Shown piece after piece: positions 13,110 through 16,559 of a stretch of DNA of 16,559 nucleotides. The stretch comes from DASVEE01 sp036399695 (lineage in GTDB: Bacteria > Acidobacteriota > Thermoanaerobaculia > Gp7-AA8). The stretch is from NCBI GenBank assembly GCA_036399695.1, contig DASWMP010000274.1:1-16559 (forward strand), read 5' to 3'. The notes under the pieces were generated by a model. It was not told where the DNA came from and ran no database searches. It worked only from the letters and a program-made list of their open reading frames with translations. Numbering within the stretch: the stretch's first letter is position 1; the number at the start of each line of letters is the position of its first letter. The translations under genes were made by a program, and so were the position numbers.

Positions 13110-16100
13110 ATGAAAGTCCCTTGCCGTGTCGCAGCACTCTGTGTCCTTTTTCTACCTCTGATCACGTCCTGCAGTACGACCCCGGTGACGAAGCCGCCGA
13201 GTCCGAATGACGCGTTGCCTTTGATCGTGCCGGCAAAAGCGGAATCGCCGATCGGGCTCCTGAACGTTCCGATGAAACCGCTGCGGCCCTCGCCTGGCGA
13301 TCCGACCGATGTACTCGACAGCCCCGGCAGCTACGGTGACGAGAGCTGGCTGAAGCACTCCGTCGACGGTGGCGATAACGGGACACCGCCCTTCTCGGCG
13401 TTCGCCACAGCGCGCAATGACTGGTTCGGACTGCTCGGCCGTCCCGCGTTCGGCACAGGCAAATGGGTGCCGTACGGACCGACGAACGCGATGAACGACC
13501 TTTCGAATCTGTTCCGCGACCGCACGACGTACAACCCGGGAACCGAGAACTTCGGCGGCCGCACGGTCCATGGCGTCATCTCGCCGGCGTGCAAACCGGA
13601 ACCGGAGGACTGCACGATGTGGATCGCCGCGTCGAACGGCGGTCTGTGGCGCACGGACAACGCGCTCGCGGTCGACGATCCGGCCACGTCCGGGTACGAG
13701 GGACCCTCATGGGAGTTCGTCTCCGGCACGTTTGAAAATCAGAACACGGCGGCCCTCGAGCTCGATCCGAACGATCCGAATCACAAGACCATCTGGGCCG
13801 GAACCGGAGAGCCGAACAACTGCAGCAGCGGCTGCGAAGTCGGCGTCGGTCTCTATCAGTCGAAAGACGGCCGCAAAGGCTGGAAAGGTCCTCTCGGATC
13901 GGACGTCTTCGCCGGTCGCGGCATCGGCTCCATCGCGGTCAAGCCGGGCGATTCGAAGACGCTCTTCGTCGCCAGCGGCCGCGCCACGCGCGGGATCTCG
14001 AACACCTGCTGCGGCGGCACCGATGGAAACGTGCCGGGTGCACCGCATTTCGGTGTCTATCGCTCGACCGACGAAGGGAAGACGTGGCTGCTCGTGAATC
14101 AGGGTGCCAACGCGCTCTGCACGGCGTCGACGCCGGACGCCGTCGCCGGCAACACCACCGCCTGCTCGCCGCGCGGCGCGCGCCGCGTGAAGATCGACCC
14201 CGTCGATCCGAACACCGTCTACGCGTCGTTCTTCTCCCGCGGCATCTGGCGCTCGCGCAGCAATGGCGATCCGGGCACGTGGGAACAGATCATGGCGCCG
14301 CTGGGTCCGGTGGGCGTCGGCGAGCGCGCCGAGTTCGACGTCGTGGTGATGCCGAACGGCGAGACGCGCATGTATGTCGGAGTGGGCGGCGGCCAGGTCG
14401 TCGTCACCAATCCGCCGAACCCGCCGCAGACGTTCACCCTCAGCTCGTTCTTCCGCCGCAACGACGCGGTGCGCAACACGGCCGCGGCGACGGCGCAGGC
14501 CACCTGGACCAACCTCCCGCAGTTCACCCAGGCGTACTGCGACGGGCAGTGCGGTTACGACAACTACGTGTACGCGCCCGCGAACCCGCGCAATGCACCG
14601 AACTCCGGTGCCAATCACGACGTCGTCTACCTCTCGGGCTCCAACCAGTACAACGAGAACAATACCGGCACGGGCCGCTCGAACGGCCGCGCCGTGCTGC
14701 TGTCCACTGACGGCGGCGTGACCTTCACCGACATGACCGAGGACAACCGGAGCAGCACGCATCCGGGCGCACTGCATCCCGATCACCACGCGCTCTTCGT
14801 CAGTCCCCTCAACTGGCGGCAGTTCTTCGACCTCGGCGACGGCGGTGTGAACCGCTCCGACGGTGTGTTCGTCGACGACACCGCGGACTGTGTCGCGCCT
14901 CCGCATGCATTCGCGAACCCGGCGAACCTCGCGTACTGCAAGGTCATGCTCTCCCGCGTACCGCAGACGCTCAACGCCATCAATCGCGGTCTCAACACGC
15001 TGGCGATGTACACCGCCGACTACGACCGCAACAATCCCGACCGTCTCGTTGCAGGAACCCAGGACAACGGCTCGTGGGAATCCGCGGACGCCAATGGCAA
15101 CTGGGTGAACGTCTACATCGCGGACGGTGGTCCGAGCCGCTTCGACGCCACCGGTACCGACTCGAACTTCATGTTGTCCTCGGCGCAAAGCGGATATTTC
15201 TTCCTCCGTTACAACGCGCTGCAGCAGTTCGACGCGAATTACATCTCCCACACGCTCCTGAACGTTGCGCCCTTCGGACTCGAGGCCGTCGGCTTCATCG
15301 CGCCCGCGGAATCCGATCCGGTGACGCCTGGCTGGCTGTGGACCGGACGCGAGCACGTGTACCGCTCGACGAACTGGGGCCGCAATCCGTTGATCACGAC
15401 CAAAGAGCAGCATCGCGCACTGTGCAACCTCTGGACTGGCGTCACGTTGACCGACCTGAACGGCGACGGCGTGATCTCGTGGCCCTTTGACGGCTGCGAC
15501 GACTGGCGACCGCTCGGCGACCCGTCGCCGAACGGCCGGCTGACGGCGCCGACGTACGGCGCGACCCGCGCGGGCGGATACGTCTCCGCGACGCAGCGCG
15601 CACACAGCGACAGCAATACGCTGTGGGCCGCGACGTCCAACGGCCGCATCTTCATCTCCAAGAACGCGGACAACCCGAATCCGGCCGCCGTCGCCTTCAT
15701 CCGTCTCGATACGCTCGACCCGAAGGCGCCGCCGCGCTTCCCGACCGACATCTTCGTCGACCGCACCAATCCGAACCACGCCTGGATCACGTACAGCGGC
15801 TACAACTCCAAGACGCCGCAAACGCCGGGACACGTCTTCGAAGTCTTCTATCACCCGCCGACGTCGCACAGCGATCCGCCGCAGGGAGTCTTCACCGTCC
15901 GCGACGGCCACAAGATCAACGGCTACGGCGACATCCCGGCGAACGCCATCATTCAGACGAACCGCGGCACGCTCTACGTCGCCACGGACTACGGCGTCGT
16001 CGTGAAGGAGCCGAACTCGGAGGTCTGGAAGATGACTCCGGCCGGTATGCCGAACATCGACGTCACCGACCTCATTTACGTACCGGAGCATGACGCCCTG

Positions 16101-16148
16101 TACGCCGCCACGCACGGCCAGGGAGTCTGGAAACTGAAGGTGCAGTAA
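13110..16148 (+). CDS. large exported lipoprotein with BNR/sortilin-type beta-propeller repeats
   Basis: This is a 1012-aa protein with GAGGAGGG (13095-13102) seven bases before its ATG. Residues 1-20 are a lipoprotein signal with lipobox ITSC (Cys21), so it should be membrane-anchored on the outside of the inner membrane or transferred to the outer membrane. Most of the chain consists of BNR/Asp-box propeller blades, seen as SxDxGxTW-like turns (STDEGKTW near 319, STDGGVTF near 532) and blade strands such as KTIWAGTGEPNN, KTLFVASGRATRG and DALYAATHGQGVWKL at the end. This matches the VPS10/sortilin-like and photosystem-stability-factor-like family, common in these bacteria and usually annotated as glycosyl hydrolase without proof. 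An EF-hand-like loop DLNGDGVIS begins near residue 782. Sialidase catalytic residues cannot be assigned, so a binding or scaffold role is as likely as hydrolysis. Confidence 0.88.
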   Translation: MKVPCRVAALCVLFLPLITSCSTTPVTKPPSPNDALPLIVPAKAESPIGLLNVPMKPLRPSPGDPTDVLDSPGSYGDESWLKHSVDGGDNGTPPFSAFATARNDWFGLLGRPAFGTGKWVPYGPTNAMNDLSNLFRDRTTYNPGTENFGGRTVHGVISPACKPEPEDCTMWIAASNGGLWRTDNALAVDDPATSGYEGPSWEFVSGTFENQNTAALELDPNDPNHKTIWAGTGEPNNCSSGCEVGVGLYQSKDGRKGWKGPLGSDVFAGRGIGSIAVKPGDSKTLFVASGRATRGISNTCCGGTDGNVPGAPHFGVYRSTDEGKTWLLVNQGANALCTASTPDAVAGNTTACSPRGARRVKIDPVDPNTVYASFFSRGIWRSRSNGDPGTWEQIMAPLGPVGVGERAEFDVVVMPNGETRMYVGVGGGQVVVTNPPNPPQTFTLSSFFRRNDAVRNTAAATAQATWTNLPQFTQAYCDGQCGYDNYVYAPANPRNAPNSGANHDVVYLSGSNQYNENNTGTGRSNGRAVLLSTDGGVTFTDMTEDNRSSTHPGALHPDHHALFVSPLNWRQFFDLGDGGVNRSDGVFVDDTADCVAPPHAFANPANLAYCKVMLSRVPQTLNAINRGLNTLAMYTADYDRNNPDRLVAGTQDNGSWESADANGNWVNVYIADGGPSRFDATGTDSNFMLSSAQSGYFFLRYNALQQFDANYISHTLLNVAPFGLEAVGFIAPAESDPVTPGWLWTGREHVYRSTNWGRNPLITTKEQHRALCNLWTGVTLTDLNGDGVISWPFDGCDDWRPLGDPSPNGRLTAPTYGATRAGGYVSATQRAHSDSNTLWAATSNGRIFISKNADNPNPAAVAFIRLDTLDPKAPPRFPTDIFVDRTNPNHAWITYSGYNSKTPQTPGHVFEVFYHPPTSHSDPPQGVFTVRDGHKINGYGDIPANAIIQTNRGTLYVATDYGVVVKEPNSEVWKMTPAGMPNIDVTDLIYVPEHDALYAATHGQGVWKLKVQ

Positions 16149-16165
16149 CTCCCGTCACGAAATGC

Positions 16166-16194
16166 TGAGCGCCGCCCGCAAAGGGCGGCGCTCA
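16166..16194 (+). terminator. hairpin after the BNR lipoprotein gene
   Basis: tgagcgccgccc (16166-16177) pairs perfectly with gggcggcgctca (16183-16194) around a 5-base loop, 17 bases after the stop codon. The 12-bp GC-rich stem fits a transcription terminator, but no T-tract follows; the tandem array begins 10 bases later. Confidence 0.55.
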
Positions 16195-16204
16195 CCTGTG
16201 CAGA

Positions 16205-16559
16205 CTCAAAGCTTTGCTTCGGCCACTCAAAGCTTTGCCTCAGAGAGTCAAAATTTTGCCTCTGAGACTCAAAGTTCTGACTCGGGGACTCAACGCTTTG
16301 CCTCGGGAGTCAAAAAACTTTGCCTCTGGACACAAAGCTTTGCCTCAGAGACACAAAGCTTTGCCTCAGGAACGCAAAGCTTTGCCTCAGGAACGCAAAG
16401 CTTTGCCTCAGGAACGCAAAGCTTTGCCTCAGGAACACAAAGCTTTGCCTCAGGAACACAAAGCTTTGCCTCAGGAACACAAAGCTTTGCCTCAGGAACA
16501 CAAAGCTTTGCCTCAGGAACACAAAGCTTTGCCTCAGAGACTCAAACCCTCGGCTCGGC
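16205..16559. repeat. 21-bp tandem repeat array, 17 units, running off the window
   Basis: The consensus unit is cacaaagctttgcctcagga plus a. Units begin at 16205, 16226, 16247, 16268, 16289, 16309, 16331 and then every 21 bases to 16541. Units 5 and 6 are 20 and 22 bases, which cancel. Units 8-15 are near-identical (9-11 carry cgc, 12-15 cac at the start), while units 1-6 and 17 have diverged. Each good unit contains the palindrome CAAAGCTTTG. The unit is about 48% GC, well below the surroundings. There are no spacers, so this is not CRISPR. Two of the three + frames stay open throughout, one reading TQSFASG per unit, but a period divisible by three makes that uninformative. The array may extend past the window. 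Confidence 0.95.

Noticed and set aside
13707..16115. 802-codon minus-strand frame antisense to the lipoprotein
   Set aside because: Its translation is Arg/Val/Ala/Gly-rich without domains, typical of the antisense of a GC-rich gene; the + frame has a signal peptide and propeller motifs.
16310..16522. 70-codon minus-strand frame encoding FLRQSFV repeats
   Set aside because: It is a by-product of a 21-base period; there is no RBS and no non-repeat sequence.
16205..16559. CRISPR array
   Set aside because: The units are contiguous with no unique spacers, and no cas gene is present.

Overview
The window is high-GC DNA, about two thirds G+C by eye, from what looks like a soil-type chemoorganotrophic bacterium. 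A TPR-bearing Ser/Thr kinase, a winged-helix/FHA protein, two ECF sigma factors, a sortilin-type beta-propeller lipoprotein and abundant small intergenic repeats together suggest Acidobacteriota (Thermoanaerobaculia or Vicinamibacteria) or a neighbouring phylum. No rRNA or marker gene is present, so the placement is inference. I see no tRNA, CRISPR array, phage gene or transposase.

Left part (1-4440, genes on +). The window opens inside the right end of a dispersed repeat. A putative RBS-masking hairpin follows, then a three-gene cluster: a membrane protein of unknown function, an ECF sigma factor, and a membrane-anchored zinc-finger anti-sigma factor whose TTG start overlaps the sigma stop. 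After an intergenic stretch with a 9-bp palindrome comes a KimA/YdaO-type APC permease, a possible K+ importer. A 163-bp element with 23-bp perfect inverted ends follows it; its right half matches the window's first 63 bases.

Middle part (4441-10906). On the minus strand, reading leftward from 8451, are a TPR receptor Ser/Thr kinase, a small beta-rich protein of unknown function, a second ECF sigma factor and a small exported protein. Diverging from the kinase on + is a 213-aa winged-helix/FHA protein, similar in logic to mycobacterial EmbR but without its middle domain, followed by a cysteine-free 512-aa protein that I do not recognise and that has a very strong RBS. This block looks like one signalling locus: the kinase would phosphorylate partners, the FHA regulator would read phosphothreonine, and the sigma factor would redirect transcription. 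That wiring is inference.

Right part (10907-16559). A 13-bp perfect hairpin separates the convergent transcripts. On the minus strand a TetR regulator and an S41 protease overlap by four bases (GTGA) and are followed by a possible 23-aa hydrophobic peptide. A regulatory region with two phased direct repeats and a consensus -35 box precedes a 1012-aa BNR/sortilin-like lipoprotein on +. After its terminator-like hairpin, a 21-bp tandem array of 17 units runs to the window edge. The array is clearly lower in GC than everything else and is the most conspicuous structural anomaly here.
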